Shown here: positions 20,450-27,872 of the stretch, piece by piece
Numbering within the stretch: position 1 is the first letter of the stretch
Layout: every line of letters starts with the position of its first letter
Source: Mycobacterium sp. 852014-50255_SCH5639931
Lineage (GTDB): Bacteria; Actinomycetota; Actinomycetes; Mycobacteriales; Mycobacteriaceae
Direction: 5' to 3'
DNA: 64,000 nucleotides
NCBI RefSeq assembly: GCF_001665605.1
Contig: NZ_LZSV01000015.1
Span: 1 to 64,000 of the forward strand
The notes under the pieces: generated by a model
Told to the model about the DNA's origin: nothing
Databases searched by the model: none
The model's input: the letters and a program-made list of their open reading frames with translations, nothing else
Made by a program: the position numbers and the translations under genes

Positions 20450-20758
20450 ATGGACAGCGCCATGGCGCGGGCAAATCGATCGGGGGACGATGCCGAGATC
20501 GCAGATGGCCTCACCCGCCGCGAGCACGACATCCTCGCCTTCGAACGTCAGTGGTGGAAATTCGCGGGCGTAAAAGAAGAAGCAATCAAAGAACTGTTCT
20601 CGATGTCGGCGACACGCTACTACCAGGTGCTCAACGCGCTCGTCGATCGGCCGGAGGCGCTGGCCGCCGACCCGATGCTGGTGAAGCGGTTGCGGCGGCT
20701 GCGTGCCAGCCGCCAGAAGGCGCGGGCTGCGCGGCGCCTCGGCTTCGAGGTGACCTGA
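20450..20758 (+). CDS. DUF3263 protein, Rv0430 type
   Basis: A 102-residue protein starting MDSAMARANR after a GGGGAAG ribosome site; upstream in-frame codons lack coding character. It has the DUF3263 signature: LTRREHDILAFERQWWKFAGVKEEAIKELFSMSATRYYQVLNALVDRPEAL, a helix-turn-helix-like core, then a basic tail (RRLRRLRASRQKARAARR). It may be a small DNA- or RNA-associated protein. It precedes virR by 18 bp, and the gene pair is conserved in mycobacteria. The 202-bp upstream gap holds no recognised element beyond two ATTCGCCG copies. Confidence 0.88.
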   Translation: MDSAMARANRSGDDAEIADGLTRREHDILAFERQWWKFAGVKEEAIKELFSMSATRYYQVLNALVDRPEALAADPMLVKRLRRLRASRQKARAARRLGFEVT

Positions 20759-20776
20759 CTCGCTACAGTGGGCTCG

Positions 20777-21250
20777 ATGAAAGAGCGAGTCCCCGACTCC
20801 ACGGGGCTTCCCCTGCGGGCCATGGTGATGGTGCTGTTGTTCCTGGGGGTCATTTTCCTGCTGCTCGGCTGGCAGGCGCTGGGGTCGTCCGGCAGCTCCG
20901 ACGAGGACTCATCGGCCGCGGTCTCCACGTCGACCACCACCAGCTCGGCCACGCCGACGAGCACTAAGCCCGCGGGCAACCGGTCCGAGGTGCAGGTGTA
21001 CAACATCTCGGCCAGGGAGGGCGTCGCCGCCCACACCAAGGATCAGCTCACGGCCGGCGGCTTCAACGTCACCAAGGTCGACAACCTGACCGTGCCGGAG
21101 GTGTCGGCCACCACGGTGTATTTCACCGACGCCGACGACGAGCACGCGACCGCCGACGCGGTGGGCAAGATCCTGGGCGCGCCGGTCGAACCCCGCATTC
21201 CCGCGCTGGCCGGCCAACCGCCCGGGGTCATCGTGCTCGTTACGGGCTGA
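20777..21250 (+). CDS. virR: VirR-like membrane protein with LytR_C domain
   Basis: A 157-residue protein of the Rv0431/VirR type: short N-terminus, one membrane segment (MVMVLLFLGVIFLLLGWQALG), a Ser/Thr-rich linker, and a LytR_C domain (VQVYNISAREGVAAHTKDQLTAGGFNVTKVDN to the end) outside the membrane. In M. tuberculosis VirR limits vesicle release and is tied to cell-wall (peptidoglycan-arabinogalactan) assembly. The ATG at 20777 is preferred over a GTG three codons upstream. It is probably cotranscribed with the DUF3263 gene. Confidence 0.9.
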   Translation: MKERVPDSTGLPLRAMVMVLLFLGVIFLLLGWQALGSSGSSDEDSSAAVSTSTTTSSATPTSTKPAGNRSEVQVYNISAREGVAAHTKDQLTAGGFNVTKVDNLTVPEVSATTVYFTDADDEHATADAVGKILGAPVEPRIPALAGQPPGVIVLVTG

Positions 21251-21278
21251 CGACCGCCGAAGCGGTTAGGCTTCCGCT

Positions 21279-21995
21279 ATGCCTCAGCTCGCTGGTCACC
21301 GCACTGCCGTCACCATGTCCGCGCTTTCCGCAGCCACTTCCGTCGCCCTGTTGGGGGCGTGTTCGTCGCCCCAGCACGCCTCGTCCTCGCTGGGCACCAC
21401 GCCGGCGGTTTGGACCGGATCGCCGGCGCCGTCGGGAACCGGGACCCCGGAGGGCGGGCCCATCGCCGCGCCGTCGGGGCCGAGCATCGTCACCCACCTG
21501 AAGGCGCCCGACGGCACCCAGGTCGCGACCGCGACCTTCCAGTTCAACAACGGCTACGCCACCGTCACCATCGAGACGACGGCCAACGGGGTCCTGACGC
21601 CCGGCTTCCACGGGGTGCACATCCACAAGGTCGGCAAGTGCGAGCCCAACTCCGTCGCCCCGACCGGTGGCGCGCCGGGTGATTTCCTGTCCGCCGGCGG
21701 GCACTTCCAAGTGTCCGGGCACGCCGCCGAGCCCGCCAGCGGTGACCTGACCTCGCTCCAGGTGCGAAAGGACGGGTCGGCGATGATGATGACCACGACG
21801 GACGCCTTCGCCATGGACGACCTGGTCACCGGCGAGAAGACCGCGATCATCATTCACGCGGGCGCCGACAACTTCGCCAACATCCCGCCGGAGCGCTACA
21901 GCCAGACCAACGGAACACCGGGGCCCGACCAGATGACGATGACCACCGGTGACGCCGGCAAGCGGGTCGCGTGCGGTGTAATCGGTGCCGGCTAA
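21279..21995 (+). CDS. sodC: Cu,Zn superoxide dismutase lipoprotein SodC
   Basis: A 238-residue periplasmic Cu,Zn-SOD that detoxifies external superoxide. The signal ends in a lipobox (LLGAC). Metal and active-site regions are visible: [30 protein letters not shown], then the Zn-loop Asp region, HAGADNFAN and a final VACGVIGAG with the disulfide Cys. The Arg/Thr active-site loop near KRVACGV is typical. Its 3' end overlaps the next gene by 11 bp. Confidence 0.97.
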   Translation: MPQLAGHRTAVTMSALSAATSVALLGACSSPQHASSSLGTTPAVWTGSPAPSGTGTPEGGPIAAPSGPSIVTHLKAPDGTQVATATFQFNNGYATVTIETTANGVLTPGFHGVHIHKVGKCEPNSVAPTGGAPGDFLSAGGHFQVSGHAAEPASGDLTSLQVRKDGSAMMMTTTDAFAMDDLVTGEKTAIIIHAGADNFANIPPERYSQTNGTPGPDQMTMTTGDAGKRVACGVIGAG

Positions 21996-23115
21996 CAGGG
22001 CCCACGCGCGCATCGATTTCGCCCGTTCACCGAGGCCGACCCTCGGCGTGGAGTGGGAGTTCGCGCTCGTCGACGCGCAGACCCGCGACCTGAGTAACGA
22101 GGCCACGGCGGTCATCGCCGAGATCGGCGAAAACCCGCGCGTACACAAGGAGTTGCTGCGCAACACGGTCGAAGTCGTCAGCGGTGTCTGCCATTCCACG
22201 TCGGAGGCGATGGAGGATCTGCGCGAGACCCTGGGCCCCGCGCACCGGATCGTCCGGGACCGGGGAATGGAGCTGTTCTGTGCCGGCGCACACCCGTTCG
22301 CGCAGTGGTCGACCCAGAAGCTCACCGACGCACCCCGGTACGCCGAACTGATCAAGCGCACCCAATGGTGGGGACGCCAGATGTTGATCTGGGGCGTGCA
22401 CGTGCACGTCGGAATCTCCTCGGCACACAAGGTGATGCCGATCATGACGTCGTTGCTGAAGTACTACCCGCATCTGTTGGCGCTGTCGGCATCCTCGCCG
22501 TGGTGGACCGGCGTGGACACCGGGTACGCCAGCAACCGCGCGATGATGTTCCAGCAGTTGCCGACCGCCGGCCTGCCGTTCCAATTCCAGACCTGGGCGG
22601 AGTTCGAAGGCTTCGTCTACGACCAGAAGAAGACCGGCATCATCGACCATGTCGACGAAGTCCGTTGGGACATCAGGCCTTCGCCGCACCTGGGCACCAT
22701 CGAGGTGCGGGTCTGTGACGGCGTGTCCAACCTGCGGGAGCTGAGCGCGCTGGTCGCGTTGACGCACTGCCTGGTGGTCGACCTGGACCGCCGGCTGGAA
22801 GCCGACGAGACGCTGCCGACCATGCCGCCGTGGCACAACCAGGAGAACAAGTGGCGCGCCGCGCGTTACGGGCTGGACGCGATCATCATCCAGGACTCCG
22901 ACAGCAACGAGCGGCTGGTCACCGAGGATCTCGACGAGGTGCTGAATCGCCTTGAGCCCGTGGCAAAATCGTTGAACTGTGTCGACGAGCTGGCCGCGGT
23001 GGCCGATATCCCCAGGCGGGGCGCCTCGTACCAGCGGCAGCGCCGGGTGGCCGAGGAACACGACGGCGACCTGCGGGCCGTCGTCGACGCGCTGGTGGGC
23101 GAGCTGGAGATCTGA
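21985..23115 (+). CDS. Glutamate-cysteine-ligase-like carboxylate-amine ligase, Rv0433 type
   Basis: A 376-residue YbdK-family (GCS2) ligase. It has [12 protein letters not shown], the [16 protein letters not shown] region, [16 protein letters not shown] and the [14 protein letters not shown] block. The family joins a carboxylate to an amine using ATP; weak glutamate-cysteine ligase activity is reported for the E. coli member, but mycobacteria use mycothiol, so the physiological product is uncertain. The GTG start lies inside the sodC 3' end and the stop touches the next start (TGATG), so sodC, this gene and the Lon-N gene are likely one operon, perhaps redox-related. Confidence 0.9.
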   Translation: MPANRAHARIDFARSPRPTLGVEWEFALVDAQTRDLSNEATAVIAEIGENPRVHKELLRNTVEVVSGVCHSTSEAMEDLRETLGPAHRIVRDRGMELFCAGAHPFAQWSTQKLTDAPRYAELIKRTQWWGRQMLIWGVHVHVGISSAHKVMPIMTSLLKYYPHLLALSASSPWWTGVDTGYASNRAMMFQQLPTAGLPFQFQTWAEFEGFVYDQKKTGIIDHVDEVRWDIRPSPHLGTIEVRVCDGVSNLRELSALVALTHCLVVDLDRRLEADETLPTMPPWHNQENKWRAARYGLDAIIIQDSDSNERLVTEDLDEVLNRLEPVAKSLNCVDELAAVADIPRRGASYQRQRRVAEEHDGDLRAVVDALVGELEI

Positions 23116-23741
23116 TGGAGCTGGCGATGTTCCCGCTGGAGTCGGCCCTGCTGCCCGACCAGGACCTGCCGCTGCGGATCTTCGAGCCGCGCTACGGCGC
23201 GCTGGTCCGGCACTGCCTCGACACCGGCGACCCGTTCGGTGTGGTGCTGATCTCCCGGGGCCGCGAGGTCGGCGGCGGCGACGCGCGCTGCGATGTCGGC
23301 GTGCTGTCCCGGATCACCGAATGCGCCGAACACGGCGCGGGCCGCTACTCCATGCACTGCCGGACCGGTGAACGGATCCGGGTGTCCGAATGGCTGCCCG
23401 ACGATCCCTACCCGCGCGCGACGGTGACGCTGTGGCCCGACGAGCCGGGGGACCCGGTCACCCCGGCCCAGCTGCTGGAGGTCGAGGACCGGGTGATGGC
23501 GCTGTTCGAGCGGATCGCCGACGCGCGTGGCGTGGCGCTGCCGGACCGCGCGGACCTGTTGGGCCCCGCCACGGCCGACGATCCCGGACAGCGCCTGTAC
23601 GCGTTGGCGTCTCGCATCCCCATCGGCACCGCCGACCGGTACACGGTGCTGTCGGCGCCGTCGGCAGCCGAGCGCCTGGCCGCGCTCCGCGAGTCCGTGG
23701 CCGCGGTCGCCGAGGTGGTGGAGTTCCAGCTCTTCGAATAG
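23115..23741 (+). CDS. Lon substrate-binding (LonN) domain protein, Rv0434 type
   Basis: A 208-residue protein made only of the Lon N-terminal domain: [49 protein letters not shown], then RYSMHCRTGERIRV and a C-terminal helical bundle ending LRESVAAVAEVVEFQLFE. There is no AAA or protease domain, so it may bind unfolded or damaged proteins for another protease, or play an unrelated role. The start overlaps the ligase stop by one base. It ends the sodC operon; accessory genes begin 16 bp later. Confidence 0.9.
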   Translation: MELAMFPLESALLPDQDLPLRIFEPRYGALVRHCLDTGDPFGVVLISRGREVGGGDARCDVGVLSRITECAEHGAGRYSMHCRTGERIRVSEWLPDDPYPRATVTLWPDEPGDPVTPAQLLEVEDRVMALFERIADARGVALPDRADLLGPATADDPGQRLYALASRIPIGTADRYTVLSAPSAAERLAALRESVAAVAEVVEFQLFE

Positions 23742-23757
23742 TTCGACAGGGGAATAC

Positions 23758-24780
23758 ATGAAGGTACAGCTGCAGGTCAACGGCTCACCGGTGGATGCGG
23801 CGGCCAGCGCTGCCGACATCGCCGCGACGGGAGCCGACGGCCTGTTCACCTTCGAGGGCCAGCACGACGTGTTCTTTCCGTTGATCATCGCCGCCGGCGC
23901 GACCGGCCTGGACCTGATGACCAACGTGGCGATCGCCCCGCCGCGCAGCCCGCTGCACCTGGCGCACGCCGCCTACGACCTGCAGCTCTACAGCGGCGGC
24001 CGGTTCCGGCTCGGCCTGGGCTCACAGGTGAAGGCCCACATCGAAAAGCGTTACGGCAGTAAGTGGGAGCGCCCCGCGGCGCGGATGGCCGAAACCATTG
24101 CGGCGATCAAGGCGATCTTCGCGGCCTGGGAAGGCCGGCGCCGGCTGGACTTTCGCGGCGAGTTCTTCACCCACACCATCATGGCGCCCAACTTCAACCC
24201 GGGGCCCAACCCGTTCGGACCGCCGCCGGTGCTGCTGGGCGCGTTGGGACCGGTGATGACGCGCACCGCCGCCGAGGTTGCCGACGGGCTGCTGGTGATG
24301 CCGTTCAACAGCGCCCGCCACTTTGCCGAACGCACCGTCCCCGCGGTCGCCGACGGGCTGCGCCGGGCGGGCCGATCCTCCGACGGATTCCAGATAATCG
24401 CCCAGGCCATGGTCGCCGTCGGCCGCGACGAGGCCGACCTGGCCGCCGCGGTCGACGGTGTGGCAGCGCTCATTTCGTTCTACGGCTCGACTCCGGCCTA
24501 CCTGCCCGTGCTCGAGGCCGAGGGGTGGGGCGACGTGCAGCCCGAGCTCAACGCGCTGTCCAAGCAGGGCCGCTTCGCAGACATGCGCCGGCTGATCGGC
24601 GACGAGATGGTGGCCCGGATCGGTGTCGTCGGCACGCCCGAGCAATGCGCCGAGCAGATCGCCGCCCGGTTCTCCGAGCATGCCGCCGAGGTGTGCTGTT
24701 ACTTCCCGGGCTACACGCCGCGCGCCGCGGACATCGCCGACCTGATCGGCGCCCTGCACCGCGCCCCGGCCCTGCGATGA
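23758..24780 (+). CDS. LLM-class F420-dependent oxidoreductase (TIGR03617-like)
   Basis: A 340-residue luciferase-like protein starting MKVQLQVNGS after AGGGGAATAC. It has the TFEGQHDVFFPLI segment, LDLMTNVAIAPPRSPLHLAHAAYDLQLYSGGRFRLGLGSQVKAHIEKRYG, and VLLGALGPVMTRTAAEVADGLLV, the F420-binding TIM-barrel pattern of the Rv-type LLM oxidoreductases found beside fatty-acid or steroid catabolic genes. ATGA coupling to the crotonase downstream supports a shared catabolic pathway. The substrate is unknown. It opens a block absent from the remembered M. tuberculosis order. Confidence 0.9.
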   Translation: MKVQLQVNGSPVDAAASAADIAATGADGLFTFEGQHDVFFPLIIAAGATGLDLMTNVAIAPPRSPLHLAHAAYDLQLYSGGRFRLGLGSQVKAHIEKRYGSKWERPAARMAETIAAIKAIFAAWEGRRRLDFRGEFFTHTIMAPNFNPGPNPFGPPPVLLGALGPVMTRTAAEVADGLLVMPFNSARHFAERTVPAVADGLRRAGRSSDGFQIIAQAMVAVGRDEADLAAAVDGVAALISFYGSTPAYLPVLEAEGWGDVQPELNALSKQGRFADMRRLIGDEMVARIGVVGTPEQCAEQIAARFSEHAAEVCCYFPGYTPRAADIADLIGALHRAPALR

Positions 24781-25589
24781 GCCGCGATCTGACGGTCGAC
24801 GTCGACGCGGGCGTGGCGGTGCTCACGCTCAATCGGCCCGAGCGGCTCAACGCCTACACCGCCGAGATGGGCGCGCTGCTGGGCAGCGCGTACGCCGAGT
24901 GCGACGGCGACGACGACGTCCGGGCCATCGTCGTGACGGGGGCGGGCCGCGCCTTCTGCGCCGGGGCCGACTTCTCCGGCGACACAAGCCCATTCGACGC
25001 CCCGGCCGCGGAGTTCTCGGCGTCACCGATCACCCCGGCCGCGTTCGAGTTGCGCAAGCCGGTGATCGCCGCCCTCAACGGCCACGCGATCGGCATCGGC
25101 CTGACCATCGCCTTGCAGGCCGACCTGCGCGTCGTCGCCGAGGACGCCAAATACGGTGTGGTGCAGGTCCGCCGGGGAGTGATCCCCGACTGCATGTCGC
25201 ACTGGACGCTGGCGCAGCTGACCACGCTGGGGGTGGCCGCCGACATCCTGCTCACGGGGCGAACCTTCGGCGGGACCGAGGCCGTGGCGCTCGGCATCGC
25301 AAACCGGGCCCTGCCGGCCGAGCGGGTGCTCGACCACGCTGTGGAGCTGGCGCGCGACATCGCGGCCAACGTGGCGCCGATGTCGGCGGCGCTGTGTAAG
25401 CGGCTGCTGTGGGACACCGCGATCAACAACTACACCCCGCGGCAGGTTGCCGCGCTGGAAAGCCAACTGCACCAACGGGTGATGGGCGGCGCCGACGCGC
25501 GCGAGGGGGTGTCCGCCTTTGTCGAGCGCCGGCCGCCGTCGTTCACGTCGCGGCTGTCCCGCGAGTGGAGCGAGCTGCCCCGGCCGTGA
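24777..25589 (+). CDS. Enoyl-CoA hydratase/isomerase family protein
   Basis: A 270-residue crotonase-fold protein: VAVLTLNRPERLNAYT, the oxyanion-hole segment GRAFCAGADFSGD, and HAIGIGLTIALQADLRVVAEDAKYG. The two Glu residues of classical hydratases are not at the expected places (GLTIAL replaces the usual ELAL; VQVRRG replaces xPE), so simple enoyl hydration is unlikely. Another crotonase reaction such as isomerisation, dehalogenation or C-C cleavage fits better. ATGA couples it to the LLM gene. Its 3' end overlaps the convergent SDR by 47 bp. Confidence 0.9.
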   Translation: MSRDLTVDVDAGVAVLTLNRPERLNAYTAEMGALLGSAYAECDGDDDVRAIVVTGAGRAFCAGADFSGDTSPFDAPAAEFSASPITPAAFELRKPVIAALNGHAIGIGLTIALQADLRVVAEDAKYGVVQVRRGVIPDCMSHWTLAQLTTLGVAADILLTGRTFGGTEAVALGIANRALPAERVLDHAVELARDIAANVAPMSAALCKRLLWDTAINNYTPRQVAALESQLHQRVMGGADAREGVSAFVERRPPSFTSRLSREWSELPRP

Positions 25590-26472
25590 GCTCCTCGGAG
25601 AGCTCCCACCACTGGTCCGCGCGCTGCTCGTCGCGAGCGTAGGGCGCCACGGCCTGGCTGACCCGGCAGTCTTCGAGATACAGGCCGCCCCGACCGGCCA
25701 GCTCCGGGCTGACCGCCGCCCACACCTGGGTGGCCGCGCCGCGGTCGGGCGTGGTGACGTCGAGCCGCTCGCCCGTCGGTTTGCGCAGCCGCGAGAAGTC
25801 CGCCCGGGACATGTGCCGCGCGAGCGAGGTGGCCACGGTGCCGGGATGGACGGCGTAGGCGCGGATTCCCGCGTCGCGCAGGCGGCGGTCGGCTGCCACG
25901 GCGTGCAGGATGTTCGCCGTTTTCGACGCGCCGTAGGCGACGAACTTGTCGTACTCGCGGCGCTCCCAGTTGGGATCGTCGAAGTCGACGTCGCCGATGA
26001 TGTGTCCCGCAGACGACAGGTTCACGATCCGGGCCCCGCCGGCGGCGGCGAGCTGCGGCACGAGGAGCCGGGTCAGTTCGAAGTGCCCGAAATGGTTGGT
26101 GCCGATCTGCATCTCGAATCCATCGCGCGTCCTGCCGAACGGTGTGAACATCACGCCGGCGTTGTTCATCAGAACGTCGATGGCCGGGGCGATCTCGCCG
26201 ATGGCGGCCGCCGCCGCACGAACGGCCTCCAGCGCGTTGAGATCGAGCTCGACGATCGACGTGCGCGCGCCGGGCACCCTGGCCGCGATCCACCGCGCCG
26301 CCTCCGCCAACGCCGCGGGGTTGCGGGCGGCCAGGACGACGTGCGCGCCCGCGGCGGCCAGCGCGCGGGCCGCCTCGCGCCCCAACCCGGACGACGCGCC
26401 GGTGATCACACAGACCTTGCCGGACAGGTCGATTCCGTCGACGACGTCCAACGCGGTCGGTGGCGCGGTCAT
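25543..26472 (-). CDS. Short-chain dehydrogenase/reductase
   Basis: A 309-residue SDR: TGASSGLG cofactor motif at 24-31, NNAGVMFTPFG, the catalytic Ser in VNLSSAGH, and YGASK. The insert around DVDFDDPNWERREYDKF and the C-terminal DEQRADQWWELSEELTAG resemble retinol-dehydrogenase-like classical SDRs of mycobacteria. The ATG overlaps the upstream SRPBCC gene's stop (ATGA). The 3' end overlaps the convergent crotonase by 47 bp, a sign of dense packing or recent assembly. The substrate is unknown. Confidence 0.92.
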   Translation of the reverse strand: MTAPPTALDVVDGIDLSGKVCVITGASSGLGREAARALAAAGAHVVLAARNPAALAEAARWIAARVPGARTSIVELDLNALEAVRAAAAAIGEIAPAIDVLMNNAGVMFTPFGRTRDGFEMQIGTNHFGHFELTRLLVPQLAAAGGARIVNLSSAGHIIGDVDFDDPNWERREYDKFVAYGASKTANILHAVAADRRLRDAGIRAYAVHPGTVATSLARHMSRADFSRLRKPTGERLDVTTPDRGAATQVWAAVSPELAGRGGLYLEDCRVSQAVAPYARDEQRADQWWELSEELTAGAARSTRGTAAT

Positions 26473-27254
26473 GCCGGTATACGCTGCCACACCGCGGCGC
26501 GCTTCATCAGCCGCGGCGCGACCGCCCGGTGCAGCGGGCCGACGAAAGCCCAGACCGTTCGGGCGGCGGTTTTGCGGCAGTACTGCACGCGAGTGGTGAG
26601 GCTGGCGCGCCGACCGTCCTGGCGTCGCAGCGTCAACTCGCCGAGCATCAGCGGCCCGCGTGCGGTCAGCACGAGTTCGTCGCGATCCGAACGCGCGATC
26701 GTCCAGCCGATGATGTGCTCGGGCGACGAATACGGCCCGAGGCGGAATCTCAGCACGTGGCGGTGGATCCACGGGACGACGCCGCCGCCCGCGCCCCGCC
26801 CGACCGCGTCGCGGAACGTCTGCTCGGCGGTGCGTGAGTCGCCTTGCGGGAGTGGGACTTCGAAGACGTCCGTGTAGTCGGCCCGCTCGGCGGCCGCCGC
26901 GATGCGTTTGAGCGTCCACCGGACGGCGACGCGGTGCCCGCCGGTGCCGATGACGAGCGCCCGGTAGACCTTGCCGTGCAGGCCCGGGAAGGCCGCCCAG
27001 GTCGCCGAGCGCACGCGGGTACGGCTGCCGGTCAGGGGCTCCAACTCGAACACCCACCGGTAAACCGCGAAGGGGTGCCTGCCCTTCAGCGCGAACCGCA
27101 CCGGCGGCCGCGCCTCGTCCAGCGCGAAGCCGATCGGCACGGTCGACGGGTCGCCGGGGTCCCGGCACATCACCCGCAACAGCGCCGACCAGGTGTCCGC
27201 GCGCCCCGCGTCGACAGTTATGGCATGCTCATCGATATAGGGTAATCGTTCCAT
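26469..27254 (-). CDS. SRPBCC/DUF2867-like ligand-binding protein
   Basis: A 261-residue protein, probably with a START/SRPBCC fold in its first half (MERLPYIDEHAITVDAGRADTWSAL, FALKGRHPFAVYRWVFELEPLTGSRTRVRSATWAAFPG) and a further beta-rich half ending in KTAARTVWAFVGPLHRAVAPRLM. It could carry or modify a hydrophobic substrate. The start codon is the ATG at 27254, inside a TTCC-N8-GGAA repeat. It is coupled to the SDR downstream and diverges from a TetR gene 21 bp away that presumably controls it. Confidence 0.78.
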   Translation of the reverse strand: MERLPYIDEHAITVDAGRADTWSALLRVMCRDPGDPSTVPIGFALDEARPPVRFALKGRHPFAVYRWVFELEPLTGSRTRVRSATWAAFPGLHGKVYRALVIGTGGHRVAVRWTLKRIAAAAERADYTDVFEVPLPQGDSRTAEQTFRDAVGRGAGGGVVPWIHRHVLRFRLGPYSSPEHIIGWTIARSDRDELVLTARGPLMLGELTLRRQDGRRASLTTRVQYCRKTAARTVWAFVGPLHRAVAPRLMKRAAVWQRIPA

Positions 27255-27266
27255 ATAGAAGGAATG
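27247..27266. promoter_or_regulatory. Candidate operator between SRPBCC and TetR genes
   Basis: CGTTCC at 27247-27252 is mirrored by GGAATG at 27261-27266 across an 8-bp AT-rich centre (5 of 6 pairs). It overlaps the SRPBCC start codon and ends 9 bp before the TetR start, as expected for an autoregulating TetR controlling a divergent operon. Confidence 0.5.
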
Positions 27267-27275
27267 TACTAGATC

Positions 27276-27872
27276 GTGGCACCTCCGCGAAAGCACGAAA
27301 CCGATGTGATTCTCGACGCCGCCCGGACGCTGGTGCTCGACGGCGGACCGCGCGCGGCCAGCGTCGCGGCCATCGCCAAGACCAGCGGCGCCCCCGCGGG
27401 CACCCTCTATCACCGATTCGGCAACCGCGACGGCATCCTGACGGCGGCGTGGCTGCGCGCGCTCGAACGCTTCCAGGCGAGGGCGCTGGCCGCCCACGGC
27501 GAAACCCCGGCGGACACCGCGATAGCCATGGCCGTAGCCGCCGTCAGCTTCGCGCGCGAGCTGCCGGACGACGCCCGGCTGTTGTTGACGATCCGGCCCG
27601 GCGACCTGCTCGACGAGGAGCCCGACGCGGAGTTCCAGCGGACGCTGGCCGCGATGAACGCCCCACTGACCGAGCGGGTCGCGGTGTTGGCCCGGCAGCT
27701 GTATGGAAACGACAAGCCCCGGTCCGTCGACGCCGTCGCGCGTGCGGTCGCGGACCTGCCCTATGCGGTGGTCCGGCGCCACGCCCACGACGACCCGATG
27801 CCCGACTGGCTGGAAGCAGACGTCGCGGCGTCGGTGTTGGCCGTGCTACGGAGCTTTGGCGAACGCCCGTAG
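27276..27872 (+). CDS. TetR-family regulator
   Basis: A 198-residue TetR protein with a GTG start. The N-terminal HTH is VILDAARTLVLDGGPRAASVAAIAKTSGAPAGTLYHRFGNRDGILTAAWLRA; the C-terminal ligand domain is helical and typical in length. It probably represses the divergent SRPBCC-SDR pair and itself through the 27247-27266 repeat. Its 3' end overlaps the convergent AAA-ATPase gene by 27 bp. Confidence 0.93.
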   Translation: MAPPRKHETDVILDAARTLVLDGGPRAASVAAIAKTSGAPAGTLYHRFGNRDGILTAAWLRALERFQARALAAHGETPADTAIAMAVAAVSFARELPDDARLLLTIRPGDLLDEEPDAEFQRTLAAMNAPLTERVAVLARQLYGNDKPRSVDAVARAVADLPYAVVRRHAHDDPMPDWLEADVAASVLAVLRSFGERP

